Part shown: positions 13,101 through 26,229 of the stretch, one piece after another | Layout: every line of letters starts with the position of its first letter | How positions within the stretch are numbered: position 1 is the first letter of the stretch | NCBI GenBank assembly: GCA_021397835.1 | Contig: JAJFZO010000396.1 | Location: forward strand, 1,984,001 to 2,048,000 | Length of the DNA stretch: 64,000 nucleotides | Source of the DNA: Moringa oleifera | Taxonomy: Eukaryota > Streptophyta > Magnoliopsida > Brassicales > Moringaceae | Reading direction: 5' to 3' | Program-made: the position numbers and the translations under genes | The notes under the pieces: generated by a model | Told to the model about the DNA's origin: nothing | The model's input: only the letters and a program-made list of their open reading frames with translations | Database searches by the model: none

Positions 13101-16100
13101 TATTTTATTTTTTATTTCTGTTATTCTATTGAATGAACGGGTCAAACAATGATGATGAGCGTTGTTTTGGTTGAAGACATTAGTTTGAAGAAGAGGTCAG
13201 CAGGCATATTTTGTTCTATGGATATGTACCATTCCTTTTTGTCAATTTTGAATACCAAGAGGGGCGGATCACTGTAAAAATTATTGTAAACTACATTGAC
13301 ATTAAGGAGAAGGTCTCTTTCTTGTGTATGTATGTATGTTCAATATCTGAGGTAGGATTTCAAAAAGAACTTTCATTCTTATTAGCATCACATAGAGGAA
13401 ATGTGAAACAGATGTCTGTTGTTCAAGTTCTGGTGAATTAGTTGCTTGGAGCTGCAGACTATATTTTTTATTTGAGTATATGATGTAGTTTGAACATGGA
13501 GTGGTTTATATTTGGTCTCTATGTGGCAGGAAGAGAAGTAAGTTCTTTGGTAGGAAACATTGATAAGGATTTTCAGGATCTCTTACTATTTCTCGACTGT
13601 TAGCATTTACATTTTCAGACTTAACATAAAAAGAAAAAAAAATGAAATAATTTATTTGCATCTTTTTAAGCATTACTTGATTTGCCACCTTATAATAACA
13701 GTTTGATCTTTGTTAATCTTCTTTTAGGATTTGGCATTTGATCTATCACTTTCTGCACTGTTGGGAGATAACATTTACAACTTTGGGGAACTGCTTGCTC
13801 ATCCCATTGTAAGAATACTATCATCTCGCTACTAAGTTTATGATTGTCTTCCTTCATATCGATTTGTTTTAATTAAAATACTTTTGTGCAGGCTTTAGTT
13901 GTATTTTTCTTTTATTAAGTTTAATGCCTATGTTCTAACTTATATTCCTTGTTGTTAGTTTTGTGATCTGCTCTTAATGCTTATATTCTCATACCTACAA
14001 TGTGAGAGGTGTGCATGTCAGCGAGCTTTCTATGTTGGTGTGTAACTTGTGTGTTAATGGTGTGTCTATCCATTGAGTGTGAACATACATCTAGCACCCC
14101 CTTTTTAAGCAGTCAATCAACAATCTACATCACCACTAGTTTCAGTTGTTAAGCAAACTAAGTTTGGTGAAACTGAAGGAATTATGTTATTCATTATGTA
14201 ATTGATTTTTCATTTGTTCATTGTTCAGTTATACTTCTCTCTATTAGGGGGTTGAATTATCACACTAACCATGCATAGGGGCATAATGATATGTAAAGCT
14301 AGAGATTTGAAATACCAATGTGGTTGTGAAGAATATAGAGATGGGAAAACTAGTTATGTCCCTCTGCATAGCAAAGCAACTATTTCTTTTAAAAGAATTA
14401 TTGGCTTTTGTAAAATTTCAAGAGTTTCCTTCATAAAAAAATTTAAATACAGGGAAGCATCTGAATATCAAAAGGAAATCTTACTCTAAAAATTGCTTGC
14501 ATTTCAATATTTTGGGAGTTTCTTTTGTGAAGAAAATTAAACATGAGAAAATGTCTAGATATTGAATGAATGTTAAACTTGAAAAGAAATATAGTATCTA
14601 AGATGCTTGTGTTTATTATGATGTAATATGCAATTGAAAATTACAATTAGAGAATACATTATATTTGTGGATATCTGAGATCCCAGTTGCTATGATAATT
14701 TATCACTGAGAATGAACCTTGTAGTGTTTAAACTTTTATGTTGATTTGGATTTTTCATGAATTCGGATAAATATATATGTGTTTGTTTAAATTAATCTTT
14801 TGGATGCAATTCAAAGACAAGACAGTTTGCAAACTTTTAAAGTAAACAATATTGTAAAATCTTGAATTTTAGAAGTTTCACTTTTGGCATGTATTCCAAA
14901 TATTTACAGTTTGGATGAATCATGAATTTAAGTGTTAATAGAAAAGTTCATGCATTTGGATTGCGTTCATGGCTTTCACAAACTAGTGCGAAATGCAAAT
15001 ACATGAATTTAGATTCATGAATCCGGGCAAGGAAGTCAAAAGTTTTACTTAATTTTCATTATAAAGCTGTTGAATGATTAACTTTCTTTTCTTTTTTTTT
15101 TCCCTACTATTTTTAATTAGGCACTCTATATTTTATTTTTTTCTTCTTAAACTTATTAAGGAGATATGACAGATACTGAAGGCTCTAATGTTAGTCTTCC
15201 ATAATAATGATAATATATAAATGAACACTAGGAGGTTGATTTATCGTGTCAAATGGACTCATAATGAACATCAAAGATTGGATGCTCCACCGTTGGTTCA
15301 GAAGCAAGAACTGAAAATTTTAGTTTTGCTAGGAGGGGGAATTTTATGGCATGTAAAGAAATTACTGATGATGGTCTACCTTGTCAATTACTGTTCGATG
15401 TCTTTGATCTATACGATCTATCGTAACGTCAGAATAGCAGTTTTTTTTTTTTTTTTTCCTTTTGTCCCTTCATTTTACTCACATTTGTGGGGCAAGTATA
15501 AATTTGCAAATGAACTTGAAACAACTGTTTACTTGTCTATATTGCTCTTTCAATGCCTACCTATATACTCAAAAGCTTTAATAATACAGTAGAAATAGGT
15601 CTGGAGATTCAATTGGAACAGGATTCTACAATAATTCATTTTCTTTCTTATCTTTGCATATGGATGGCCATACTTTATTTTGTACACAGCTTCACTGCTC
15701 ACCTTTCTGTTTTGTAAATTTTTCTTCTTATTTGGGGGAATTTTGTTGCTTCTGTAGTTTTGAAGCTTTTCATTGATTTTTACTATAAAGCTTGTTGTGG
15801 ATCTATTTGTGATTGTGAACTTCAATGAAGTTGAATGAAATTCCTAAATGAAGCATTTGACTCTTGACTGTGCATGTTTTAACATCTTTTGCTTGCAACT
15901 TGGAGGGGATTATTATATTTATACATTCTGTTTCAGTCATACAGGTCTGAATTTTTCAGCTTCTTTCCTCCTGTTTTTCCAGACATGAATAATTCATGCT
16001 AAGAACATTGTGTATTACCATGGATGACGTTGAACTGTCTGAATTCTGTTGCATTCTCTTTAGCATTTTGTTAAGTTAGCATGTTGATATCTTGTTTCTT

Positions 16101-17081
16101 GTGCAGATAAAGAGTCTTCTGGGGACAAAGGTCGAGTGGCTATACTATATTCTTCAGGCATTCAATTCTGGTGATTTAGTTCGCTACCAAGAATTATGTC
16201 GTGTGCACAATGCTGCCCTGAGTGCTCAACCAGCATTAGTTGAGAATGAGAAGAAACTTCTGGAAAAGATTAACATTCTTTGCCTGATGGATATCATCTT
16301 TAGGTGTGTACTGTGTTTGCAGTATGTTGTGTGATTTTTTATGAACCAAGATGGAGTGATCGGGCTCATTGTATATTGATCATTACTGAAATGAACTGGT
16401 TTGTGTTTCCTTGCAGCCGACCATCTGAAGATAGAACTATTCCGTTACATATCATTGCTGAGCGCACAAAGCTTTCTGTTGAGGATGTTGAGCATCTTCT
16501 CATGAAGAGCCTGTCTGTAAGTTTTTTTTTTCCTTTTCATGCTCCATGAATTTATAGACTCATAATAGTAGCTGGTTTGCTCCTCAACCCAGCAATAAAA
16601 AGTTCAGAAAATAGAAAGTTAACATGAGGGGAAAAAGATATGAAGATTCTCCATTCATATTGGAGATGATGTGGTTTGTAGTTGGCAAATGCATTTGCAT
16701 TCAACTGACAGGTGTTAACAAGAAGTTTTAAACATCGAATTACCTAAATATCCTGATATGATGATTGACAAATACATATGTTGTCCAGCATGAGGACCTG
16801 TAATTCCTTTTCATTGTTTCTAATTGTTTTGTGTATGAATAGAATTGTATTTAAAACATTTAAACTATTTGACCACTTAAAGAATGCGGTTGCAGGTTCA
16901 TCTTATTGAGGGCATTATTGATCAAGTCGAGGGAACGGTACATGTATCCTGGGTGCAACCAAGAGTTTTGGGGATTCCACAGATCAAATCTTTGCGTGAT
17001 CGGTTGGATAATTGGCTGGACAAAGTACACACTGCATTGTTATCCATCGAAGCTGAAACACCTGATCTTGTTGCATCATGA
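10185..17081 (+). CDS. RPN9: 26S proteasome non-ATPase regulatory subunit 13 (RPN9), 386 aa
   Basis: Six exons with consistent phases: 10185-10334, 12057-12503, 13728-13808, 16107-16303, 16417-16516 and 16896-17081, all with GT-AG introns. The product starts MAALQYLESLRNAHPELAEW and ends ETPDLVAS, the usual length for plant RPN9. Residues 1 to about 170 are helical-repeat sequence; roughly 175-345 form the PCI domain with its winged-helix part (IPLHIIAERTKLSVEDVEHLLMKSLS, then LIEGIIDQVEGTVHVSWVQPR). RPN9 is a structural, non-catalytic subunit of the 19S lid; its PCI domain packs against other lid subunits in cytosol and nucleus. The fourth exon ends in phase 2, with Ser split across the intron (IIF-S-RPSED). 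Introns 1 and 3 are long (1.7 and 2.3 kb). A CT-rich tract follows the first exon. No frame damage is seen, so the gene looks functional. Confidence 0.96.
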
Positions 17082-19180
17082 ACTTTTACATTTCTTACTT
17101 TGAGCACATTTGTTACAATTTCTTCATAAAAACCAGAAAAAAGAAAAAAAGAGGCAGTAGCAAAGAGAAACAGACTAGTGTAAGGCGTGTGGGCAGTAGG
17201 GCCGACTCTGTATGCTTTTCTTGAAATATTGTGTTATCTTTTTTCAAATTATTTTTTCGGGAAAGGAGTAGCTTCTGTACGTTTCACTTTTGCATTGTTG
17301 AATATTAGTGGATGCCTGTGGTAGTCCATGAAAATTGGAACATGGGCTTTATTCTACTGTACTATGTAGTTCGAAATTTTCCTGGGAAACATGAAGATGT
17401 TAACCACTTTGATGTGGATGGTGTGTTTTTATTGTGTGGTCAATTTTGTGCTTGTTTCTTACTCATATATGAATCCCATTTTGTTGAACTCTGTGGCGAC
17501 TGCAGCAATTCGAGGAGAGATACAGAAAAAGATAAATAAATAAATACCTGTTAGTGGAATTGCAAGTTTTGCACAGCCCCTTTTTCTGTCTGCTTTCTTA
17601 CTGACCTTACATATGCGTGAGCTTTGCTGATAAAATGTTATCCACAAAATGAGCTTGTTTGTTGGTCAACTGGTCCAACCGTCTACTACTTTAATGCCAC
17701 TCATATTTTCACCTATTGGCGCCTGTTCTTGTTTTGATGCGACTGGTGTTTCTCCTCTACAGGATGTACCCTGGATAAGCCACTGACGTCACTAGGGTGG
17801 TAGTTCATAATGGAAGCAAATACATAGGCTTCTTGTTGGGGCAGAAAGATCTATTCTGGCTCAGATTTTTGACACCAGGGGTATTGCAGGTTTCTTGAGA
17901 GACATCTAAAGATGATTTGCACTTGATTTCTATTGTTTTGTCTGCTAAGTGCTTTAAGTGGAGCATTTGCCCTTTGTTTTTGGGTTGTCTTTGGCCTTGG
18001 TGCCCAAATTTCCTATCGTTTTCCTCTTTTGTGTCTCTGCATATTTTCTCTTTGTTGAAGGATGCTATCGGAATAGGGTTCCAGATAGCATATGCTATTT
18101 AATTGTAGACAGCGGCGTTGTTGTCAAGCTTCTAATTTGTGGATGCGGCATAGGCGTGATAATCTTTGCTTCACGCTCGATTGTAACACATAACAACATA
18201 ACGTACCAAAGCACATTGACGCAAGATAATACATAGGTCATATCAACATTAACATAACAAGGCACATTGAAGCCAGGTAATACATATGTAGAGAGAGGAT
18301 ATATAAATGCAGAAGACATGACAAAAACCAAGCAACTTCTTCCTGATGGTGAGGGGCACTTGTAAGTAAGCATCATTACGGTACCAAGATGATGGCTAGT
18401 GGACAGTTCCAGCAGCTCGCTCTCAAGGGAAAATGAAAACGATCACACAGGCAAATGCAACTCTTAGGGGTGCACAAAAGCTTGGCAGTGGAGGCTTAGA
18501 ACGAAGTGCGATGACTCAATTTGGCATGGACGGTGAATTTAGCAAATAAGGACTAAAGGGTTAACTTGTTCCCTAGAGGAAGGACAGAGAGGTGGTTGAG
18601 AATTAAAAAGAAAAAATGTTTATATAATAATCTAGCCAAAGTGCTAGATGGAGGAGAAAAACTACTTCTCCAAACAATATGAATGAGTCTTGGTAGAGAT
18701 GTAGTGCTTCAAAGATGAGCTCAATTTTAAGAGATAAATTTGTGGCCAAGGAGATGAGCCCCAAGCAAAATGGATAAGTTTTAAAGCAAAGTACATGATG
18801 GAGAGGGAACTGTCCTTAAGAGAGGTAGTCTACGAGTAAAAAGCCTCCAAGCCTTATTAAGTGGATAGTCCTTGATGAGCCTCTTCTTGTAACAATTTCT
18901 TTTATACTTATAAAGGCTGAGAAGAATTCCTGTAAGGTTGTTTTGTGCTTTCTTTGGCTTGTTTTTGCTTATCCCTTTGACTGTATTTGTGTTGTTGCCT
19001 TGCTCTGTTTGAAGGCTAGCTAGTTAGTAGGTGCTTGCACTTGGTGCCATCACATTAGTCGACTTGTGAGAAATTAATAGTCGACGATGTGATAATTTAG
19101 TACCAAAGCACAGTTTTGATTCCAGTCTCGAGAAAGTCTTTGGTGGATCAAACTGTTTTCAAACTAAGCCATTACCGAAC
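17082..19180. other. RPN9 3' flank and unassigned intergenic DNA
   Basis: The RPN9 3' UTR occupies the first few hundred bases. Beyond it no protein is recognised. Two imperfect copies of a segment containing GCACATTGA and AATACATA lie at about 18187-18236 and 18246-18288. The stretch from about 18400 to 19050 has the mixed composition of a decayed retroelement flank, possibly an old LTR or leader of the gypsy remnant that follows, but no matching second LTR was found. Confidence 0.4.
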
Positions 19181-19184
19181 AAAA

Positions 19185-22100
19185 TGAATCAATGCAAGAG
19201 TGCATTACTTGTTTGCGAAAAATTATTGGTGCATTATTAGAGGGCCTGACGTGCACATTGGATGTGACGACGGAGGAAACTGAGCAGCGACTGTTTTCAC
19301 TTACTACCCTTGATAGATTGTCTGGAACCTCACATGAGAGATCAAGTTGCTAAAAAAGGCAGGCCAAGCCCCTGCAATAATAATGGACTCTACTACAATT
19401 AAGTTTAAGGTGTCAAAACCAAAGTCATTTTCTGGGATGAGGAATGCCAAAGAGTCAAGGAACTTCTTATGGAATATGGAGCAGTATTTCAAAATTGCTC
19501 GACTGTCCAAAAACAACTATGCGATGATCGCTTCTGTGTGTTTATCTGCTAATGCTAAACTGAGGTGGCATACTTAAATGTAAGATGATGTTAACCAAAG
19601 CATCAATTCATGGGAAACCTTCAAGAAGATTGGCTTAGTAAACAGTTTGTGAAGGAGTTTAGCTGCTTGAGGCTGGACATTCAAAACATGTCACGAGCAG
19701 CCATGGGCACAAATGAAATTGAGGTAACAAGGTGTCAAATACTTACCCTTAACACACCCAATAGTTGATAGCTTAGTTGATGACAAGTATGTTACTGGCA
19801 TCCCGACAAAAGAAATAATGAGAAATGAGGTAAAGCTGGAAAAGAATCAAAAAAGATCGATGGCAAGGTCAAGAAAAAGAGAAGCACTAAGTTCAACAAC
19901 AAGCCTTATTGGGTAAAATGTTGGTTACATACCCTTCACCAACCAACCGAAAGGATATATGGCCTGAGATGGTTGTATTTTGTACGATAAGCTGTACTCA
20001 TCAAGTGCGTGATTGTCCTACTAACAAAAAATTATCAGCGGCTATTGTAGAGGATTCCTTTGAGGAGGATGAGGAGAAGCCCTCATAGAACCTATAGAAG
20101 GGCTTGATATGTGTACCCATGAGGATTAGTGGGAAAGATGTGATGGCAATATTAGACACTAGAGCCATAAACAATTTTGTTGTTGGGAAAGAAGTGGAAA
20201 GCTCTAGCTTAAGCTTTCCTTAGCCTCAGTTTAAGCTCAAAGGTGTAAACGTAGAAGAAAAGGTAGTATAGGGAACTGCCAATACAACCATTGAGGTAGG
20301 AAATTGGTGAGGTAAGTCCAATTTCATGATTACTACACTAGATGACTTTGATATTATTTTAAAGTTAGAGTTTTTCAAATATGTCAAGACATCATTAATG
20401 CTACACTTGGGTGGGCTACTTGATGAGTTTATAATGACTAAGAAGTAGATTGGGTTACAATCTGCGAAATAGTTTAAGTGGGACTGTAGAAAGATGCGGT
20501 GATGATGGTGGCAGCTTTATTTGTTGCAAAACTATATTAGATTATGGAGGTCCCTGACGTAGTCTATATGGCTTTGAGAGAATTTAATAGTACTATGCTA
20601 CTGGAGCTTCTTAAGATATTGCCTTTGAGGAGGAATGTCGATCACAAGATTCAGTTACTTCTTAGTGCTAGACCCTTTACCCAAGCACCTTATTAGTTGC
20701 CTCCATCAGAGTTGGTGGAGTTGCAAAAATAGTTGAATGAGTTGCTAGAAGTTGACTTTATCCAATTGTTCAAAGCCTTTTAAGGTGTTCCTATGCTATT
20801 CCAATAAAAGTAGGATGGTTCGTTGATAATGTGTGTCGAGTATAAAGCATTAAATAAACTCACAGTAAAGAACAAATTTTTGTTGCCAGATACCACTTAT
20901 TTATTCAACCAACCATCGAGGGCTTGTTAGTTTTCCAAGCTAAGCTTGCGTTATTGGCAAGTTAAAATAGCTAAGGGATATAAAGCCGAGATTTCCTCTA
21001 TCACGAGCTATGGATCTTATGTGGCTTTAGTTATGCCATTTGTTTTAGTTAATGCTTACGTTACTTTTGTCTCTAACCTCATGAATGATGAACTCTTTGA
21101 GTATTTGGACATGTTAATTGTTGTTTATCTTGATGATATGATGGTCTATAGCGAGTTCCTAGATAAGCATGTGAGTTATTTAAGGCAAGTCTTAACACAG
21201 AAAAGAAAGGATCAATTATATGTCAAGAAAGAGAAATGTAAATTTTATATAAGAGATTTGCCATTTTTATGACATTGGGTTAGAAAGAGATATATTTAGA
21301 TGAATGAAAGGCAAATGAAGGTTACTGTTAAATGATTGTCCTTGCCAAGGTTTTTGAGTTGCGATTATTTTTTGGGCTAATTAACTATTATTAAATCTTC
21401 ATCATGGGATACTGAAATGGAAGCAATCATTTGACTAATTTCTTGAAAAAGTAGTCCTCATGGGCATGGGCTAAACATTTTTGATTGACCTTTAAGGGTT
21501 TGAAATAAGCAAAGTCAGAACTGATGTTGTCCTTGCTAGACACCTTTACTTGTGATATCTAGAGTTTCTTGGTGTAGAATGACCATCCAGTTGCATTTGC
21601 AAGCTGAAAGCTAAAAGATGCTGAGTAGTCATCTAATGCTGCTTAACCCATGATAATGAGATGTCCAATGCCTAGAGATATGGCAACACTACCTATTAGG
21701 AACTAAGTTCTAATACTTATTTTCACTCACGTAAAAAGTTATCCCTAAAACAAGTAAAATGGCAAGAGGTCCTTCTTGAGTTTAATTTTTTCTGGGAATA
21801 TAGCTAAGGCAAGCAAAATTGTGTTGTTGATGCATAAAGCTATAAAGAGATTCACATTTATGTGGCTGCTTTGTCGGGTATCTAAAGCATCTCTTTGAGC
21901 AAATGAAGGTTACTAAAGGGAATGATGTAAAATATGCTTAGTTATTACAGGAGGTGAATGAAGGCATAATCTAGAGATATTGGATAAAAGAAGGGCTCCT
22001 TTATGCTCGAGGAGGCAGAATGCTTATGCCTAAACTAGTAGGCTTCAAAAAAAGTTGTTGAAGGAAACACATGACACCACAATTGACATGTCATCTTGGT

Positions 22101-22865
22101 GTCAAAAGGATGCTAGTCTTGCTCTTGAGATCCTACTTTGGTAAAAAATGATGGAGGATATTAGGGCATATGTCCATACCTATCTGGTGTGCTAACATGA
22201 TAAGATGTATAAAAGGAAAGAGGTAGGCTTGCTCCAACCTCTACCTATTCTAGAGCACCCGTGAGAGTCAGAATGGATAGATTTCATTGTGGGTTTCCTC
22301 AAGGTAAATGGATTATTTACTATTATGATTATTGGTAATAAATTCTCAAAGTATGCTAATTTTGTTACAGCTACTTGTGTGTGCCCTGCTGATATGATCA
22401 TTGAGATGTCCTGTAAACATAATAAACATTTTGGGTTATTGAGGGAGATAGTCAATGATCAAGATATGTGATTTTCAAGGTGACGTTAGTCCATGTTGCT
22501 AAATATACTACAGACATAGTTAAAGTTCTCCACAACAAGCCACTTGTAGATAAATCAACAAACTGAAAGGGTCAATAGTTTGCTAAAGGAGTACTTGCTT
22601 CACTATATGACCATAGGCTAAAAGGATTGGTTTGAGTTGTTGGATATTGCGTATTTCTGCTATAAAATACATTGCTTATCAATAACGAGCATAAGTGCTG
22701 CCGAGTTGGCTTGTGAGCAACAACCACAATGCCAAATAAAACAAATAAGTGGCAAAAGCAAGAAAATTGCCTAGTAATATATTATAGTGCTTGTAGCATG
22801 CAAGAGCTGCTAAACCAAGTAAGAAATAGTCTTGTCAAGGCACGAAGGTATATGAAAAAAATATG
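19185..22865 (+). mobile_element. Ty3/gypsy retrotransposon remnant, many stop codons
   Basis: Gag, protease, reverse transcriptase, RNase H and integrase fragments appear in the usual gypsy order on the plus strand, each broken by stops and frameshifts. Gag: 19347-19577 (KPKSFSGMRNAKESRNFL, then WNMEQYF). Protease: about 20100-20400, with an active-site relic AILDTRAINNFV; canonical would be DTGA or DSGA, so the Gly is lost. Reverse transcriptase: about 20700-21280, including YLDDMMVYS, the catalytic YxDD motif. Integrase core: about 22240-22470 (EWIDFIVGFLKV, then IIGNKFSKYANF), followed by a relic with TERVNSLLKEYL near 22570. The C-terminal region ends near 22865. Flanking LTRs could not be paired. 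The element must be old and cannot encode its proteins. Confidence 0.9.
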
Positions 22866-25800
22866 ATGAGTGATTAATAAAATTCATAATAGTATTATGT
22901 ATTTGCATATATCTTTATGTTTTTGTTGATTGTAACGGATTAAATCTTGAATTTTGACTACATTTTGTATTTGATAGGATGGATTAATAAAGTTAACTAA
23001 CATGGACTCAAATTTACTAGATTTAGAGTGAAAAAAATTAGATTCTAAGAAGTGTGGACAAACTAGAAGATATCTTTGAATTAAACATGGGCATGCCTAA
23101 TTGTACAACGAAAATTTTGTTTGAAGTATGACTTTCACTTATAAAAAAAAGTTGAGGCAGAGATTTTATTTTCTACCTCATCCAATCTTTAGGAGTTTCA
23201 ATTAAAGTAGGATATTATATTTAAAAATTACTATATAAAAATATAAGTATTTCTCACAAGAAGAATATTCATACTCTATTTTTTTTGTTTTTTTATGGAT
23301 TGCTAAATATCTTTTTCAGTTAAAAGATAATTAAGATTTTAGTTCTTCAAGAATTGTGATATCTAACTAATTGTTTTGTTCTTTTACTTTTTCATTATTT
23401 ATATATCTTTTGTACTTGTTAAAAATTATTATTTCAGTTAATTACAATAAAAAAAGTATCATTTGTTTAATCATCAAGATGATAAATTGTTAATTAAAAC
23501 TTTAAATCCTTAATTGTTTAAGTGTTTTAATATGGTGATAAATAACATATTTGATTACAAAGATGGTTTTCAATTTATAATATAGAGATATATATTCTAG
23601 TTTAAATAAACCTATATTAGTGTTTATTGGCTAGAATTGGGAGTCTTTCTAATTTTAATGTTATTGATAAATTAAATTCTGAGATCCTACCTAAAATTAT
23701 TTATTGGTAAGAGAAATAATCAGATATCGTATGTTAGTTATCGAAGAGGTAAAGAAAGATAAGTTGTTAGTTCTTATCAATAATCATAACCAATTGGTGA
23801 AGATTAAAATATTTTTGTTTTTGCATCAATGATCAATTTTTAAACCAATTATGAAATTATTTCTTTAATTAATTGTTATATTATATTATTTTCTTCTAAT
23901 TAAATCATGTTATTATCTCTTTTCAATTAATTTTATTTTAAGTACTTTTAATTCTTAAAACTCTCATCTTTTTTATTTTACTTATTTTAATTTGCAAAAA
24001 AAAAAAATCTAACAATCATATATTATTACTATTATGAAAAAAATTACAAATCTCAAAGTAACCATGTATAAAAAATTAGAGGTATTATAAAATAATATAA
24101 AATGCAAATTGAAATACATATTTTATATATTAAAAGTTTCAATTAAAAGCAATCAAATTAAAAATTGACTTGAAATAAGAGAAAAAAAGTTGATTCTTGA
24201 TTTAAAAAAATAATAATGAAAAACAACTTTTTTCCAAAGAATTCAATTGCCAAAAAAAAAAAAGGGTTATAGTTATTAACTTACTTTTATATTATTAGAT
24301 AAAGTTTGAAGCACAATAATTCAGTAAGCTCACTATTATTAGGTAGAGGACATAATTTTGCTAAATTTGACCTCATAAATATTTAAAAAAATCTCAAATA
24401 AGTACATCAAAGTTTTATCTCAAATTATGATAACATTTTTAAGATCGTGAAAATAGTTAAAGATTTGTTACCTATCGACTTAAGTTGTTCCTGCATCCTA
24501 CATTGCATCCTTACTTCTTCAAAGAGTTTAAGAAAGAAGTTGATGCTGCTAGGTGCTAGTAAGCCAAATGCACACCATTTATCACTTGGGTGTAGTTTAA
24601 CAAGGACATCAAAGAGATCTAGCTGTTAATGGTGGAACACCTTCCATGGTTTAAGGTTCTTTCTTGCTCAAAAAAGTGAAGAAGGAGATAGGAGTAGCCC
24701 TTCCATTATTGTAGGTACAATAAATTATTTTTAATATGCCTCTTGATTAAAATGTCAATTGTATTTCTTAGCTACAATTTTTTAAAGAAATGCCTAAAAA
24801 ATAGTACAATATTTTTTAAGTGCCAAAGCAAAAACTCACATATATTTAGCACTCATATCACATGGGATGATTTAATCAAAATTATAGTACCTTTAATTGA
24901 GATAATGAGATGATTATTATATTTATTTATAACTTAATGATTTTATTTAATGGTAATTTAAAATCATGTCAATGTATTTAGATTCAATTTCAAAATGAGT
25001 GAATCAATCACCCAAAATTGATGGTAATCTAAAATTACATCCCCCATTGTTATTGGGGTGATCTTGTAACCATAGTTCAATATTAAAATTTTTGTTAAGT
25101 TACCTTAGATTCTCAAACATCAATAATAACGTGTTTGGTAAATTATAAATATCAATTTTATCTCATCTTAAATAATTTACCACTTTATTCACTTTATTTG
25201 AAAGTAAAATATTTTTACTTTCAAATAGTGATCTTAAACCACTTTATTTTTTAAAATGATTTAAGCAACTTGAGGGTAATATTCTATCTTTACATAGACC
25301 TACATTTGATTTTTCATTCGAAATAATATTGGTTTGTGAATCAAAGTTATTTAATTGTATGCTAAGTTTTTATTAATAATGTACTAAAATTATTATTATT
25401 TTTTAGGGTTGATAAGTTTCAACTAATATATCATTTTGTTTAATTAGAATAAACATAAAATTTCCGAAAGTTAAACTAGAATAAAATTGTCCTAGATGAA
25501 ATTATTTCAGTATTTTTAAAATCAATTTAAGATGAAACAAAATTATTGATATTTGAAAATATGTTATTGTTATATTATCAACTACTATGATATAATCTAA
25601 ATCTTTCCAATAATAAAATCACGTAATCCAAAATCATATTTTTTAAGTTTCTATTAATTATTATGATTAACAAACAAAATGAAAAAGTTTGCTAATTTAA
25701 TTTATAGAAACGTTTAAAAAAATAATAACATAAATCAAACAGAATAAATATATAAAATTTTTTAATTTATTTTTTATCATTATAATAAACTATAAAAATA

Positions 25801-26229
25801 ATTATTATTTTTAATTATAAATTAAATTAACAAAACATATCAAAAAGTAAATTACTTTGAAGTTAACCCCTTTTTCCCTATAAAAAAAAAAATCAACTGA
25901 TACTACAAAATTATTTTTTAAAAAATAATTTTAATTAGTGCAAGAAACAGCAACAATGTAAACCTGACCTCAACACCAAAAAGCATATATACATACTTTG
26001 AAGTTAAAAGGTACAGCCAAGCCAACACTACTTGGTTTAAAGCATATTTATCTTTTGAAACACAGGCACCATTTAACACCAATACACCAATGCCCCTGAA
26101 AATCTGTTAAAAGAGAAAAAAAAAAAAATCAAGCACAATAAGATCATCTGATCTTATTGGAGACCATCCCCTTTTACAATTTTCTTTATCTATGAAGACA
26201 AATACAAAATCAGATCCCACAACAACATA
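22866..26229. other. AT-rich intergenic DNA, no gene recognised
   Basis: No coding region is supported. At about 23150-23290 a segment combines a CTATATAAAA TATA-like sequence with GTATTTCTCACAAG and resembles the promoter part of a copia-type LTR; this is a weak suggestion. The short open frame at 24447-24629 resembles nothing I know. The last ~230 bp next to XLG3 probably hold its 3' UTR. Confidence 0.45.
25115..25575. repeat. Imperfect inverted repeat, possible MITE
   Basis: The segment at about 25118-25180 (CAATAATAACGTG, then AAATATCAATTTTATCTCATC) is matched in inverted orientation at about 25510-25572 (GATGAAACAAAATTATTGATATTT, then TGTTATTG). Similarity may extend outward, giving an element of roughly 600 bp. 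Family and ends are unknown. Confidence 0.4.

Noticed and set aside
15221..15825. Open frames in RPN9 intron 3
   Set aside because: They contain long homopolymer translations and no known domain. The neighbouring exons splice in phase without them.
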